From Nocardia altamirensis NBRC 108246 (GTDB taxonomy: Bacteria; Actinomycetota; Actinomycetes; Mycobacteriales; Mycobacteriaceae): 64,000 bases of DNA. Numbering within the stretch: the stretch's first letter is position 1; each line of letters opens with the position of its first letter. This document shows, piece after piece, positions 1-8,957 of the stretch. The notes beneath the pieces were generated by a model. That model was not told where the DNA came from and searched no databases. It worked only from the letters and a program-made list of their open reading frames with translations. The position numbers and the translations under genes were made by a program. The DNA lies in the NCBI RefSeq assembly GCF_001612685.1, contig NZ_BDAY01000056.1:18072-82071 (forward strand), given 5' to 3'.

Positions 1-148
1 CAACCTGCTATCGACTGGATGCGCTTCGACTGCCATAGAAATGGTCTAGTCGCCGTTCTTTACATGAACCCCCAGCAAATGTTTCGCCCAGGTGACATCA
101 CGAAGACTTCTCTCGGCAACCGTCGAGCAACCCGAAACGGACATTCAC

Positions 149-209
149 GCCGAGTGGGAACTGACGGCGGACGCTACTCGCGAACTGCCGCCACCAGTTC
201 CCACTCGGC
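149..209 (-). terminator. Long hairpin downstream of the E2 gene
   Basis: Perfect 15-bp inverted repeat (arms 149-163 and 195-209, GCCGAGTGGGAACTG and its complement). The enclosed sequence can pair further (GGCGG at 166-170 with CCGCC at 188-192). It begins 14 nt after the E2 stop codon, so a transcription terminator for the operon is the simplest reading. No clear U tract follows. The remaining 1-148 shows no gene I can support. Confidence 0.5.
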
Positions 210-222
210 AGGAAGTCCTGGC

Positions 223-1716
223 TCAGATTCGGCTGAGGAGGGTGAGGGGATCCTCTAGGAGGCCTGCGGTGGTGGCGAGGAAGCGGGAGGCGAGCTCGCC
301 GTCGATCATCCGGTGGTCGAAGCTGATGCCGAGAGTGGTGACCCAGCGGACCGCGAGTTCGTCGCGGAAGACCCACGGGCGTTTACGGATCGAGCCGAGA
401 CAGAGAATCGCCGCCTCACCCGGATTCACCAGCGGCACACCGGTGTCGACGCCGAACACCCCGACGTTGGTGATGGTGAACGTGCCGCCACGCAGATCGG
501 TCGGGCTTGCGCCGCCCGATCGCGCGGTCTCGGCGACCCAGCTGATCTCGCGGGTGAGATCACGCAAACTCAACGCCTGTGCCTCTTTGATGTTCGGCAC
601 CAACAGCCCGCGGTCGGTGGCCACCGCGACGCCCAAGTTCACGTAGTGCTTGGTGACGATCTCCTGATTTGCCTCGTCCCAGAAGGTATTGATGTCCGGG
701 AACTCCGCCAGCGCGGCGAGCACCGACTTCGCCACCAGCGCGAGCGGCGTGAGGGTCAGTCCGGCAAAGGATTTGGTGGTGCGCAGGTGGTCGAGCAGCT
801 CCATCGACGCGGTGAAATCCAGGGTGACGAAGGTGCTCGCCTGCGGGATGGTGCGGGCGCTGGCGGTCATGGCGGCCGCGGTGCGCTTGCGAATGCCGCT
901 GATCGGGGTACGCACCTCGCGCGCGGGTTCGCGGATGACACCGGCCGCCGGATCGGTGACCGCAGGGGCCGTGCGGGTTTCGGGCTGTATGGTCGCGCCC
1001 GCCTTGCCGGTCGCGCCTACCTTGCGCGGCTGGGAAACCGGTACGGCACCGCGCACGTCCTCGACGGTGACCGCGCCGTCCGGTCCGGAGCCCGCGACGA
1101 ACCACAGGTCGATGCCGATTTCGCGCGCGAGCCTGCGGGCAGCGGGGGTTGCGGCGGGCCTGGTGACGCCGAGCTGGGGCCGGACCGTGCGCGGCATGCC
1201 TTCCGTCGGAGTCGGTTCGGGCTGCCCATCGTATTCGGCAGGTGCCGAAATCACGTCTGCACTATCGGGTTTCGCGACGGCGGGGCGACGTCGCCGCGAC
1301 ACGGTCTCGCCCTCCGGCCCGTAGCCGACGAGCACCGAAGTGCGCCCGGTGCCGTTCGATTCGGCATGATCCACCGCGGCCTCGGCGCTGCCTGCGTTAT
1401 CTGCTGCGGGCGGCCCGCTTTCGGCAGGCGCCTGATCGTCGCGCACCCGGATCAGCGGCGCGCCGACGAGGATGGTGTCCCCCGGCTGCGCGAGCAGCTC
1501 GACCACCTGCCCGGCGAACGGTGACGGCAGCGCCACCACCGCCTTCGCCGTTTCCACCTCGGCGATCGTCTGATTCAGTGCGACCGCGTCGCCGACGCTG
1601 ACCGACCAGGACACCAGTTCGGCGTCGGCCAGCCCTTCTCCGAGGTCGGGGAGCCGGAATTCCAGCACCTTGCCCGCCCCTGGCTGGGCGCGATCTTCCA
1701 CGTTGGCACCTCTCAC
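223..1716 (-). CDS. bkdC: Dihydrolipoamide acyltransferase (E2) of branched-chain 2-oxoacid dehydrogenase
   Basis: E2 core of a 2-oxoacid dehydrogenase complex: transfers the acyl group from the lipoyl arm to CoA. The 497-aa product has an N-terminal lipoyl domain (about residues 17-92) with the lipoyl-lysine motif EVETAKAVV at Lys58. A peripheral-subunit-binding domain follows at about 185-225, after a Pro/Ala-rich linker. The C-terminal catalytic domain carries the active-site motif DHRMIDG, with His468 and Asp472. It is the last gene of a three-gene operon, 15 nt after E1 beta. A pyruvate-specific complex cannot be excluded from sequence alone. The separate E1 alpha/E1 beta genes and the divergent Lrp regulator favour branched-chain oxoacids (Val, Leu, Ile catabolism), as proposed for the mycobacterial homologues. 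Confidence 0.9.
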   Translation of the reverse strand: MRGANVEDRAQPGAGKVLEFRLPDLGEGLADAELVSWSVSVGDAVALNQTIAEVETAKAVVALPSPFAGQVVELLAQPGDTILVGAPLIRVRDDQAPAESGPPAADNAGSAEAAVDHAESNGTGRTSVLVGYGPEGETVSRRRRPAVAKPDSADVISAPAEYDGQPEPTPTEGMPRTVRPQLGVTRPAATPAARRLAREIGIDLWFVAGSGPDGAVTVEDVRGAVPVSQPRKVGATGKAGATIQPETRTAPAVTDPAAGVIREPAREVRTPISGIRKRTAAAMTASARTIPQASTFVTLDFTASMELLDHLRTTKSFAGLTLTPLALVAKSVLAALAEFPDINTFWDEANQEIVTKHYVNLGVAVATDRGLLVPNIKEAQALSLRDLTREISWVAETARSGGASPTDLRGGTFTITNVGVFGVDTGVPLVNPGEAAILCLGSIRKRPWVFRDELAVRWVTTLGISFDHRMIDGELASRFLATTAGLLEDPLTLLSRI

Positions 1717-1731
1717 TACGGCGGACCGGCG

Positions 1732-2715
1732 TCAGGCGGCGAGCGTTCGATCGACCGCGGCGAGAATGCGGTCGGGGTCGGGCAGGTGGAACTTTTCGAG
1801 CTTAGCCGGGGGGAACGGGATGTCGAAGCCACCGACGCGCAGGACCGGCGCCTCGAGATGATAGAAGCACCGTTCGGTGATCCGCGCAGCGATTTCCGCA
1901 CCGAGACCAGCGAATACCGGCGCTTCGTGCGTGACGATCAGCCTGCCGGTCTTGGCGACCGATGCCTCGATGGTGTCGAAGTCGATCGGCGACAGACTGC
2001 GCAGATCGATCACCTCGAGCGAATGCCCTTCCTCGGCAGCGATTTTCGCCGCGGACATGGCGGTCTCGACCGTTCCGCCGTACGCGACGACGGTGGCGTC
2101 AGTTCCGGCGCGGCACACCACGGCCCGGTCCGCGGGCAGCCCGCCGTCCCGGTCGAGGGCGAGGAAGTCGACGTCGGCCTTGTCCCAGTAGCGCCGCTTG
2201 GGCTCGAAGAAGATCACCGGATCGTCCATGGCAATCGCCTGGCGGATCATCAGATACGCGTCGGCGGGGTTGCTCGGCGCGAGCACCCGCAGGCCGGCGG
2301 TGTGCGCGAAATACGCCTCCGGTGACTCCGAATGATGCTCCACCGCGCCGATCCCGCCGCCGAACGGGATGCGAATCGTGATGGGCGCCTTCACCTTTCC
2401 CTGCGTCCGATAGTGGATCTTGGCCACGTGCGAGACGATCTGATCGAACGCGGGATAGACGAACCCGTCGAACTGGATCTCACACACCGGCCGGTAGCCA
2501 CGCAGCGCCATACCGAAAGCCGTTCCCACGATGCCCGATTCGGCAAGCGGCGTGTCGATGACCCGGTTGTCGCCGAAGTCCTTCTGCAAGCTGTCGGTCA
2601 CCCGGAACACGCCGCCGAGCCTGCCGATGTCCTCGCCCATCAGCACAACCTTCGGGTCGTCCTCCAGTGCGCGGCGCAGCCCGGTATTGAGGGCGCTGGC
2701 GAAAGTAGTGATCAT
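1732..2715 (-). CDS. bkdB: 2-oxoacid dehydrogenase E1 component, beta subunit
   Basis: Beta chain of the thiamine-diphosphate-dependent E1 decarboxylase, which pairs with the alpha chain encoded just upstream to oxidatively decarboxylate branched-chain 2-oxoacids. The 327-aa product starts MITTFASALNTGL and shows the family features VVLMGEDIGRLGG, the GIVGTAFGMALRG region and the C-terminal transketolase-like domain with VVAYGG and VTHEAP. The start is fixed by an ATGA overlap with the stop of the alpha-subunit gene (2712-2715), the usual sign of translational coupling. The reading frame continues open far upstream, but that part is antisense and shadow sequence of the alpha gene. Confidence 0.9.
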   Translation of the reverse strand: MITTFASALNTGLRRALEDDPKVVLMGEDIGRLGGVFRVTDSLQKDFGDNRVIDTPLAESGIVGTAFGMALRGYRPVCEIQFDGFVYPAFDQIVSHVAKIHYRTQGKVKAPITIRIPFGGGIGAVEHHSESPEAYFAHTAGLRVLAPSNPADAYLMIRQAIAMDDPVIFFEPKRRYWDKADVDFLALDRDGGLPADRAVVCRAGTDATVVAYGGTVETAMSAAKIAAEEGHSLEVIDLRSLSPIDFDTIEASVAKTGRLIVTHEAPVFAGLGAEIAARITERCFYHLEAPVLRVGGFDIPFPPAKLEKFHLPDPDRILAAVDRTLAA

Positions 2716-3824
2716 GAAGGGACTCCTTCCGGTCGCGCGGCAGCCTCGCTGGGATCGCCAGCCAAGTACTCCGCGTACTCCCGCCGCTCTTCGGTGATGA
2801 GCGCGTGCGGGGTGGCATACACGTTGTCGAACATGTCCATCGGTGCGGGATCGGGCATTTCGATGGTCGCGGTGCGCACTTGGCGCGCGACCTCGTCGGC
2901 ATGGTCGGCGACCCGACGCTGGAACGCATCGTCGAACTGCGACTCGCGTTCCAGCAGCCTGCGCAGCCGATCGATCGGATCGCGCCGGGCCCACTGCTCG
3001 TTCTCCGCGGACGAGCGGTAGCGCGTCGGGTCGTCGGCCGTGGTGTGCGGGCCCATCCGATAGGTGATCGCCTCGATGAACGAGGGCCCACCGCCGGCGC
3101 GGGCGCGCGCCACCGCCTGCCTGGTGACCGCGAGCACCGCGAGCACATCGTTGCCGTCGACCTGGACGCCGGGCATCCCGTATCCGTAGGCGCGCCGCAC
3201 GATCGGCGTCTGGCTCTGCACCCGGACCGGCTCGCTGATCGCCCAGTGATTGTTCTGGCACAGGAACACCACCGGCGCGCTCCAGCTCGCCGCGAAGCCG
3301 AGCGCCTCGGCGATATCGCCCTGACTGCTCGCGCCGTCGCCGAAGTAGGCGATGGTCGCGATCTCGGCGCCGTCCAGGTGCGCGGCGTAGGCGTAGCCGG
3401 TCGCGTGCAGACCCTGCGAGCCGACGATGATGTTCGGGTTGGTCATGTTGACCGCGTCCGGATCCCAGCAGGAGTGCGCGACACCGCGCCACATGCGGGT
3501 GATCTCGGTGGGATGCACGCCGCGGCAGTAGGCGACGGCCGCCTCGCGGTAGCTGCAGAACACATAGTCGTCGGGGTGCAGGGCGTGCGCCGAACCGACC
3601 TGGGTGGCCTCCTGGCCGAGCAGCGGGGCCCACAGTCCCAGTTGGCCTTGGCGCTGCAATGCGGTCGCCTCGGTGTCGATGCGCCGGGTGACCACCATGT
3701 CCTCGTACAGCGCGCGTAGCTCGTCCGGGCCGACGTCGGCGACCAGGGCGGCGTTCTCCCGATCGAGGACGCGGCGACCGTCGGGCTGGACCAATTGCAC
3801 CGGGTATTCGACCTTCTCTGGCAT
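2712..3824 (-). CDS. bkdA: 2-oxoacid dehydrogenase E1 component, alpha subunit
   Basis: Alpha chain of E1, which binds thiamine diphosphate. The 370-aa product has the TPP/Mg signature beginning GDG at 162-164 and ending at NN 191-192 (about 30 residues apart, as in the family), plus the conserved GQEA and the late TYRMGPHTTADDP region. The ATG at 3824 was chosen because a strong purine-rich site (GAGGAGG) lies just upstream and homology begins right after it. First gene of the E1 alpha, E1 beta, E2 operon; it reads away from the Lrp-type regulator at 3996. Confidence 0.9.
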   Translation of the reverse strand: MPEKVEYPVQLVQPDGRRVLDRENAALVADVGPDELRALYEDMVVTRRIDTEATALQRQGQLGLWAPLLGQEATQVGSAHALHPDDYVFCSYREAAVAYCRGVHPTEITRMWRGVAHSCWDPDAVNMTNPNIIVGSQGLHATGYAYAAHLDGAEIATIAYFGDGASSQGDIAEALGFAASWSAPVVFLCQNNHWAISEPVRVQSQTPIVRRAYGYGMPGVQVDGNDVLAVLAVTRQAVARARAGGGPSFIEAITYRMGPHTTADDPTRYRSSAENEQWARRDPIDRLRRLLERESQFDDAFQRRVADHADEVARQVRTATIEMPDPAPMDMFDNVYATPHALITEERREYAEYLAGDPSEAAARPEGVPS

Positions 3825-3949
3825 CGGTGACCGCCTCCTCACCCTGGCTGCCGGCGGGCCTGGCTGCTGCCCGGTTCCGCCGCGCATGTGCTCTACCTCA
3901 CAGCATCCACGATAATGCGATGTGCGCAAGCGAACGACACGCGAATGCG

Positions 3950-3966
3950 CAGAATGCTCAATTCTG
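3950..3966. promoter_or_regulatory. Candidate Lrp-type operator between bkdA and its divergent regulator
   Basis: Perfect 17-bp dyad CAGAAT-GCTCA-ATTCTG in the 171-bp divergent gap, 30 bp before the regulator ATG. Two copies of TGCGCA lie just to its left (3923-3928 and 3946-3951). The size and location fit autoregulation plus control of the bkd operon by the neighbouring Lrp protein. The assignment is inference. Confidence 0.5.
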
Positions 3967-3995
3967 GACGGTCGGTTGGTGTCATACTGCGTCGC

Positions 3996-4487
3996 ATGAC
4001 CAGAGAAACGGTCGATGTGACCTTGGACGCCACTGATGCCCGACTGCTGCTGGAACTGGTCGCCAATCCGAGAGCAACGGGCGTCGAGCTGGCCGCACGG
4101 CTCGGGCTGTCCCGCAATACCGTGCAGGCCAGGCTCGCCCGCTGGGAGGCGGGCGGCGTGCTCGGCAGTTTCGAGCGCAGGGTGCGGCCGCGCGCCCTCG
4201 GCTATCCGCTGTCGGCCTTCGTCGCGGTGGTCGTCGATCAACACCAATTGGATTCGGTGGTAGACGAACTCGCCGAGGTGCCCGAGGTGACCGAGGTCTG
4301 CGGCATGACCGGTCTCACCGATCTGACGGTCAGGGTGGTCGCCAGGGACGCCGACGATTTGTACCGAATCGCCGGACAGATATTGAAGATTCCCGGCGTC
4401 GAGCGGACCAACATGGCGCTGGTGATGCGCGAACTGGTCGGCCCGCGCACCGCGCCGCTGTTGGATCGGCTCGCCGGAACCAACTGA
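3996..4487 (+). CDS. Lrp/AsnC-family transcriptional regulator (BkdR-like)
   Basis: 163-aa feast/famine-type regulator. The N-terminal winged HTH is visible as LDATDARLLLELVANPRAT followed by ELAARLGLSRNTVQARLARW; the C-terminal half is the RAM ligand-binding domain (from about residue 68), ending GVERTNMALVMREL. The ATG at 3996 (MTRETVDVTLD) gives the usual Lrp length; an in-frame start at 3888 would add 36 poorly Lrp-like residues. Divergent to the bkd operon, so it probably senses a branched-chain amino acid or related effector and controls bkdABC, as BkdR does elsewhere. Confidence 0.88.
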   Translation: MTRETVDVTLDATDARLLLELVANPRATGVELAARLGLSRNTVQARLARWEAGGVLGSFERRVRPRALGYPLSAFVAVVVDQHQLDSVVDELAEVPEVTEVCGMTGLTDLTVRVVARDADDLYRIAGQILKIPGVERTNMALVMRELVGPRTAPLLDRLAGTN

Positions 4488-4578
4488 GCAGGCGACATTC
4501 GCGTAGGTCGCGAGCGTACGGCCCATGGTGGCCGAGATTCTCGGTCAGGCACCGGTACCGCCTCGCTAAGGTGCGGGG

Positions 4579-5385
4579 ATGGAGATTTCGGGCAAGGTTG
4601 CGATCGTGACGGGGGCCGGGGCTGGTATCGGTGCGGCGCTGGCGCGCGGGCTGGTCGCGGCGGGCGCGCGCGTGGTGCTCGCCGATCTCGACGCGGGCGC
4701 AGCGGCGCAGGTTGCCGAATCGCTCGGCGCGGCCGCGGTCGCGGTGGGCGGTGATGTCGCCGACGAGCAGGTGATTCGCGAGCTGATCGAGCGCGCGGCC
4801 GCCGAATTCGGCCCGGTGGACCTGTATTTCGCGAACGCGGGGATCGGCGGCGGCGCCGGCCTCGACAGCACCGACGCGCAGTGGGCGGCAGCGCTCGAGG
4901 TCAACGTGCTCGCCCATGTGCGCGCGGCGCGACTGTTGGTGCCCGAGTGGCTGTCTCGCGGCAGCGGCTACTTCGTGTCCACCGCCTCGGCGGCGGGCTT
5001 GCTCACCCAGCTCGGCTCCGCGCCATACGCGGTCTCCAAACATGCCGCGGTCGGATTCGCCGAGTGGTTGTCGGTCACCTACGGCGACAAAGGCATTCGG
5101 GTGAGCTGTGTCTGCCCGATGGGCGTCGACACCCAGCTCCTGCACTCGGGTCTCGGCGCATCGGAGCACTCCGCCGAGGCGGAACTGGCCATCAAAGCGG
5201 TGACCACCGCAGGCAAGGTGCTTTCCCCCGACGAGGCCGCCGAGGTCGTCCTAGCAGGTGTCGACGCCGAGCACTTTCTGATCCTCCCCCACCCCGAGGT
5301 CCTGAAGATGTACCGCTACAAGGGTTCCGACTACGACCGCTGGATCGACGGCATGCGTCGCTTCCAGGCCGCGCTGCTCGGCTGA
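4579..5385 (+). CDS. Short-chain dehydrogenase/reductase
   Basis: 268-aa classical SDR. The Rossmann cofactor motif TGAGAGIG begins at Thr11; NAG is at about 86-88; catalytic Ser137, Tyr150 and Lys154 are present (YAVSK). The acidic DLD after the second beta strand suggests NAD(H) over NADP(H). Substrate unknown. Monocistronic by appearance: it ends 2 bp before the convergent esterase stop at 5388 with no room for a separate terminator. Confidence 0.85.
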   Translation: MEISGKVAIVTGAGAGIGAALARGLVAAGARVVLADLDAGAAAQVAESLGAAAVAVGGDVADEQVIRELIERAAAEFGPVDLYFANAGIGGGAGLDSTDAQWAAALEVNVLAHVRAARLLVPEWLSRGSGYFVSTASAAGLLTQLGSAPYAVSKHAAVGFAEWLSVTYGDKGIRVSCVCPMGVDTQLLHSGLGASEHSAEAELAIKAVTTAGKVLSPDEAAEVVLAGVDAEHFLILPHPEVLKMYRYKGSDYDRWIDGMRRFQAALLG

Positions 5386-5387
5386 GG

Positions 5388-6551
5388 TCAACGGACCTCG
5401 CTGATCTCCGTCTCGGTCGGCGGCTGATCGAGGAGCGTGCCGGTCCGATCGCGGAGGAACTTGTCGAACATGGCCGCGACGTAGCCGCGCACCACGATCG
5501 ACGCCCGATCGGCGGGGACGGGTCCGATGTAGGTCTTGGCGGCCTCCCTGGCCACCGCAGGGACCAGCTGCGGGAAGTCGGTGAAGTCGTAGTGCGCCGA
5601 ATCCCGCAGCAGCAGTTCACGTTTCCAGCCGGTCGCGTGCTGCCAGAAGGCATCGAGCGAGGGCCGCGCATCGCCGACGTCGGTGGCCTGCTTGCTCGTC
5701 AGCACCAGCACAGGCCGATCGACGCCCTCGGTGGCCGCGCGGCCGAACAGCTCGTCGACGCCGAGCTGACCGTCGAGATCGATCGCGGCGTCGATGCGGC
5801 GGTCGTTGTAAATCGACTCGACCGCGGTGTATCCCCCGGACGAGTGACCGACGAAGCCGATCCGATCCAGGTTCAAAGCTCCCGCGAGACCCCGAGGCAG
5901 GTTGCGGCGCTTGGCATCCGGGTTGCCGCCACCCGCCAGCTGAGTCAGCGCGTCCAGCACGAACGGAGTGTCGGCGAGACGCGCCGCCATGTACTTCTGT
6001 CGAAGCTCCTTGTCGAAGGCAGGCGTAGGCGCGGCCGGAACGATCCTGCCCTCGGGGAACTCCACCGGGACCTCGTAGGTGTAGTCGACCGTCACCACCA
6101 CATAGCCCCGGCTGGCCAGCTCCTCGGCAACGCCGGTACCGAGCACCCGCCAAGACCCGGCCCCCGGCGCGTAGAGCACCACCGGATACGCCGACCCAGC
6201 CAGCGCGGGCGCGCCGGTATGCGAGTTCGTGAACAGGCCGGGCAGCGGGGCCCCCAGACGCTGCTCCAGCCCGGGGACCAGCTCCTTGGACAGGTAATGC
6301 GCACGCGGATGCTTGTCGACGTCGGTGGCCGGGTAGAACACCGTCACCATCAGCTCACGCGGCCGCTCGGGAACGAACAGATCGGGCCGACCGGCATCGA
6401 CCAGATGCAGCGACGTTGAGCCGACCGGCAATTGGCCGCTCGGCCGCGGCAATACCGTCGGCCCCAACGGTGCACCGCCCGACCCTGCGGGATTGCCCGC
6501 TACCAGTGCGCACGCGGACAGCACCACAATTGCCATGCGTCTGAACAACAT
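5388..6551 (-). CDS. Exported alpha/beta-hydrolase, PAF-acetylhydrolase/lipase-like
   Basis: 387-aa hydrolase with an N-terminal export signal (RRMAIVVLSACALVAG). The stretch LSAC fits a lipobox with Cys14, so it may be a lipoprotein, though the signal would be short. The fold is alpha/beta-hydrolase: nucleophile elbow GHSSGG with Ser238, oxyanion region LYAPGAGSW near 127-134, and a late His in DSAHYDFTDF. The layout resembles the bacterial platelet-activating-factor acetylhydrolase/cutinase-like esterases. It would act on an ester or acyl substrate outside the membrane. Substrate not predictable. Confidence 0.8.
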   Translation of the reverse strand: MLFRRMAIVVLSACALVAGNPAGSGGAPLGPTVLPRPSGQLPVGSTSLHLVDAGRPDLFVPERPRELMVTVFYPATDVDKHPRAHYLSKELVPGLEQRLGAPLPGLFTNSHTGAPALAGSAYPVVLYAPGAGSWRVLGTGVAEELASRGYVVVTVDYTYEVPVEFPEGRIVPAAPTPAFDKELRQKYMAARLADTPFVLDALTQLAGGGNPDAKRRNLPRGLAGALNLDRIGFVGHSSGGYTAVESIYNDRRIDAAIDLDGQLGVDELFGRAATEGVDRPVLVLTSKQATDVGDARPSLDAFWQHATGWKRELLLRDSAHYDFTDFPQLVPAVAREAAKTYIGPVPADRASIVVRGYVAAMFDKFLRDRTGTLLDQPPTETEISEVR

Positions 6552-6633
6552 TCCCCCACACCACTAGCGATTCGAGCGCGGCACTCCCGGACCGCTCAGT
6601 CGACGCTAACAGGTAAAGCGTTGCGCGGCAGGT

Positions 6634-7056
6634 CTAGCCGGTGACGAGGGCGCCTGCGGCGGTCCGGATCACCTCGGGAATCTCGACGGGTTTGCGGGTC
6701 GCCGAGTCGACGTAGACGTGCACGAAGGTGCCGGTGGCGGCCAGTTCGAGGTCGCCGTCGGCCTCGCGGAAGATCGCCAGGTCATAGGTGATGCTCGACC
6801 GGCCGAGCCGCGAGATGCGCAAGCCGACCTGCAGCTGGTCGGGGAAGCTGAGCGAGCCGACGTATTGGCACGAGGTCTGCGCGACCACGCCGAGCGCGGG
6901 CAACTCGCGGATGTCGGCGCCGGTGGCATGCATCAACCACGCGTTGACCGCGGTGTCGAAGTACGAGTAGTAGGTCACGTTGTTCACGTGCCCGTAGTGG
7001 TCGTTGTCCGACCACCGGGTCGGCATCGGCCAGAGGACCGGATACTGCTGTGTCAC
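6634..7056 (-). CDS. Hotdog-fold acyl-CoA thioesterase (4-hydroxybenzoyl-CoA thioesterase family)
   Basis: 140-aa single hotdog domain. The motif RWSDNDHYGHVNNVTYYSYFD contains the Asp and Asn-rich helix typical of YbgC/4HBT thioesterases, which hydrolyse acyl-CoA to free acid. It starts with GTG at 7056 and overlaps the stop of the upstream AraC-type gene by 4 nt (GTGA), so the two are probably co-translated. Substrate unknown. Confidence 0.85.
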   Translation of the reverse strand: MTQQYPVLWPMPTRWSDNDHYGHVNNVTYYSYFDTAVNAWLMHATGADIRELPALGVVAQTSCQYVGSLSFPDQLQVGLRISRLGRSSITYDLAIFREADGDLELAATGTFVHVYVDSATRKPVEIPEVIRTAAGALVTG

Positions 7057-8006
7057 CCGGCCGACGATAGCTCAGCCGAAGTGGCGCCCTGGCGGTGGTC
7101 GCGGGGGCTTACGCCGAAATGGCGTTTGAAGGCCGTGCTCAGCGCGAAGGCGCTGCCGTAACCGACTTGGCGGGCGATGGATTCGATGGTGGCGTCGGAC
7201 TCGGCGAGCAGGTCGGCGGCCAGTGCGAGGCGCCATTCGGTGAGGAACGCCATCGGCGGCTCCCCGACCAGATCGGTGAAGCGACGGGCGAGCGCGGCAC
7301 GAGACACCCCGACCGCCTCGGCAAGCCCGGCCACCGTCCAGCCGTGCGCCGGATTGTGTTGCAGCAGCCGCAGCGCCTTGCCGACCAACGGGTCGCTGTA
7401 AGCGTGGTACCAGGCGGGCGCGTCGTTGCGGGCGAACCAGGCGCGCAGAGCGGCGATCAGCACCATGTCGAGCAGCCGGTCGAGCAGGACGCCCTGCGCA
7501 GGCTCGTCCTTGACGGCCTCGTCGACCAGGATGTCGAGAATGCGGGTGTCGAAATCGCCGCGCTGCAGCACGATGACCGGCGGCAGGGCGCGCAGCAGCC
7601 GCTGGCTTGCCGCGCCGGCCGACTCGTAGGTTCCGGTCACCATCATGGTGGCCCCGTCGGCGGCGGTGCCCCACTGCCGGACGCCGAGACTCAGTGTCTC
7701 GCACAGGACTTCACCATCGGCGGTCTTGGTCACGTTGCCAGGATGGATGTAGATCTGTGGCGCGGTGGTCGGCTCGTCGGCGACGGTGTAGTGGTCGGGT
7801 CCGCGGAAAATCGCGACATCACCCTCGCAGACCTGCCTCGGCGCGTTCTTGCCCAGCATGATCCAGCCGTCGCCGCGCACCATCGAAACCACGGTGAGCG
7901 GGGCCTCGTCCTGAATGTGCAGTGACCAGGGCGGTTCGAGCAGCGAACACATGAGAAACGCGCCTCGGGCACGTGGACCTTCGAGCAGACTGGCGAGCGC
8001 ATCCAC
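7053..8006 (-). CDS. AraC-family regulator with N-terminal cupin domain
   Basis: 317-aa regulator. The N-terminal cupin-type effector domain (VDALASLLEGPRARGAF start, then EGDVAIFRGPDHY) is typical of the AraC_binding_6 group. The C-terminal two-helix DNA-binding domain includes WTVAGLAEAVGVSRAALARR and the second recognition region IARQVGYGSAFALSTAFKRH. GTG at 8006 was chosen because the family usually begins at this MDALASLL-like sequence; the frame stays open upstream but would run into the divergent gene. It faces an NmrA-type oxidoreductase and is coupled to a thioesterase, suggesting it controls one or both. Confidence 0.85.
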   Translation of the reverse strand: MDALASLLEGPRARGAFLMCSLLEPPWSLHIQDEAPLTVVSMVRGDGWIMLGKNAPRQVCEGDVAIFRGPDHYTVADEPTTAPQIYIHPGNVTKTADGEVLCETLSLGVRQWGTAADGATMMVTGTYESAGAASQRLLRALPPVIVLQRGDFDTRILDILVDEAVKDEPAQGVLLDRLLDMVLIAALRAWFARNDAPAWYHAYSDPLVGKALRLLQHNPAHGWTVAGLAEAVGVSRAALARRFTDLVGEPPMAFLTEWRLALAADLLAESDATIESIARQVGYGSAFALSTAFKRHFGVSPRDHRQGATSAELSSAG

Positions 8007-8087
8007 GTGACCAAGCGTAGACGATCGCACATGATCATGAGCTGCTGAACTATGTTCCGTCTCGGCGCAGGCCGGTGTACTCATGTC
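8007..8087. promoter_or_regulatory. Divergent promoter region, AraC regulator / NmrA oxidoreductase
   Basis: 81-bp gap between the two divergent starts. It holds a perfect 10-bp palindrome CATGATCATG at 8030-8039, a possible regulator contact. No convincing -10/-35 pair stands out. Confidence 0.35.
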
Positions 8088-8927
8088 ATGACAAACAACA
8101 CCGCACACCAGCTCCTCATCCTCGTCACCGGCGGCACCGGCAAGACCGGCAGCCGAGTCGCCACCCGGCTCGCGCAGGCGGGCCACTCGGTCCGCGTCGG
8201 CTCGCGCACCGCGCCGATCCCGTTCAGCTGGGAGGACCGCGGCACCTGGGCTGCGGCGCTGGCCGACGTGCACGTCGTTTACGTCGCGTACCAGCCCGAT
8301 CTCGCGGTGCCGGGCGCTCCGGAGACCCTGCAGGCATTCACGGTCGCGGCCAAGCTCGCCGGTGTGCGCACGCTGGTGCTGCTGTCCGGTCGCGGCGAGC
8401 CGGAGGCGGTGGAATGCGAGGAGATCGTGCGGGAATCCGGACTCGACTGGACCATCGTGCGATGCAGCTTCTTCGCCCAGAACTTCAGCGAGGGCGCGTT
8501 CACCGACCTCGTCATCGCCGGCGAAGTCGCGCTGCCCAACGGCAATGTTCCCGAGCCGTTCGTCCACGCCGACGACATCGCCGATGTCGCGGTCCTGGCA
8601 CTCACCGAGGACGGACACCACGGCGAGCTGTACGAGCTGACCGGGCCGCGCGCGCTCACCTTCGCCGAGGCGGTCGGCGAGATCGCCGAGGTGACCGGCC
8701 GCGAGATCGCGTTCATTCCGGTGAGCCGCACGGAATTCGTTGCGGCACTGACCGATTTCCAGCTGCCCGCCGACGCGGTCAGCCTGCTCGACTACCTGTT
8801 CGGCACCATTCTGGACGGCAGGAACAGCAAGACCGCCGACGGTGTGCAGCGGGCACTCGGGCGGGCGCCCAAGGATTTCACCGAGTATGTGCAGGAGACC
8901 GCCGCCACCGGGGTGTGGAACGGATAG
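8088..8927 (+). CDS. NmrA-like NAD(P)-binding oxidoreductase
   Basis: 279-aa atypical SDR. The N-terminal nucleotide motif VTGGTGKTGSRVATRL matches TGxTGxxG of NmrA/HSCARG and azoreductase-type proteins. The core continues with a region reading LVLLSGRGEPEAVECEEIV and WTIVRCSFFAQNFSEG, characteristic of the family. These proteins bind NADP(H) and act as reductases or redox sensors. ATG at 8088 starts right at the fold; a start 12 codons upstream is possible. Divergent from the AraC regulator, which is the likely controller. Exact reaction unknown. Confidence 0.82.
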   Translation: MTNNTAHQLLILVTGGTGKTGSRVATRLAQAGHSVRVGSRTAPIPFSWEDRGTWAAALADVHVVYVAYQPDLAVPGAPETLQAFTVAAKLAGVRTLVLLSGRGEPEAVECEEIVRESGLDWTIVRCSFFAQNFSEGAFTDLVIAGEVALPNGNVPEPFVHADDIADVAVLALTEDGHHGELYELTGPRALTFAEAVGEIAEVTGREIAFIPVSRTEFVAALTDFQLPADAVSLLDYLFGTILDGRNSKTADGVQRALGRAPKDFTEYVQETAATGVWNG

Positions 8928-8957
8928 CGCCTGCGGCACATCGGTACCGTCGGATTG

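Noticed and set aside
1..258. Open frame 19-258 on the plus strand at the left edge
   Set aside because: Composition is low-grade Arg/Ser/Thr, it covers the long hairpin and E2 stop, and shows no family motif.
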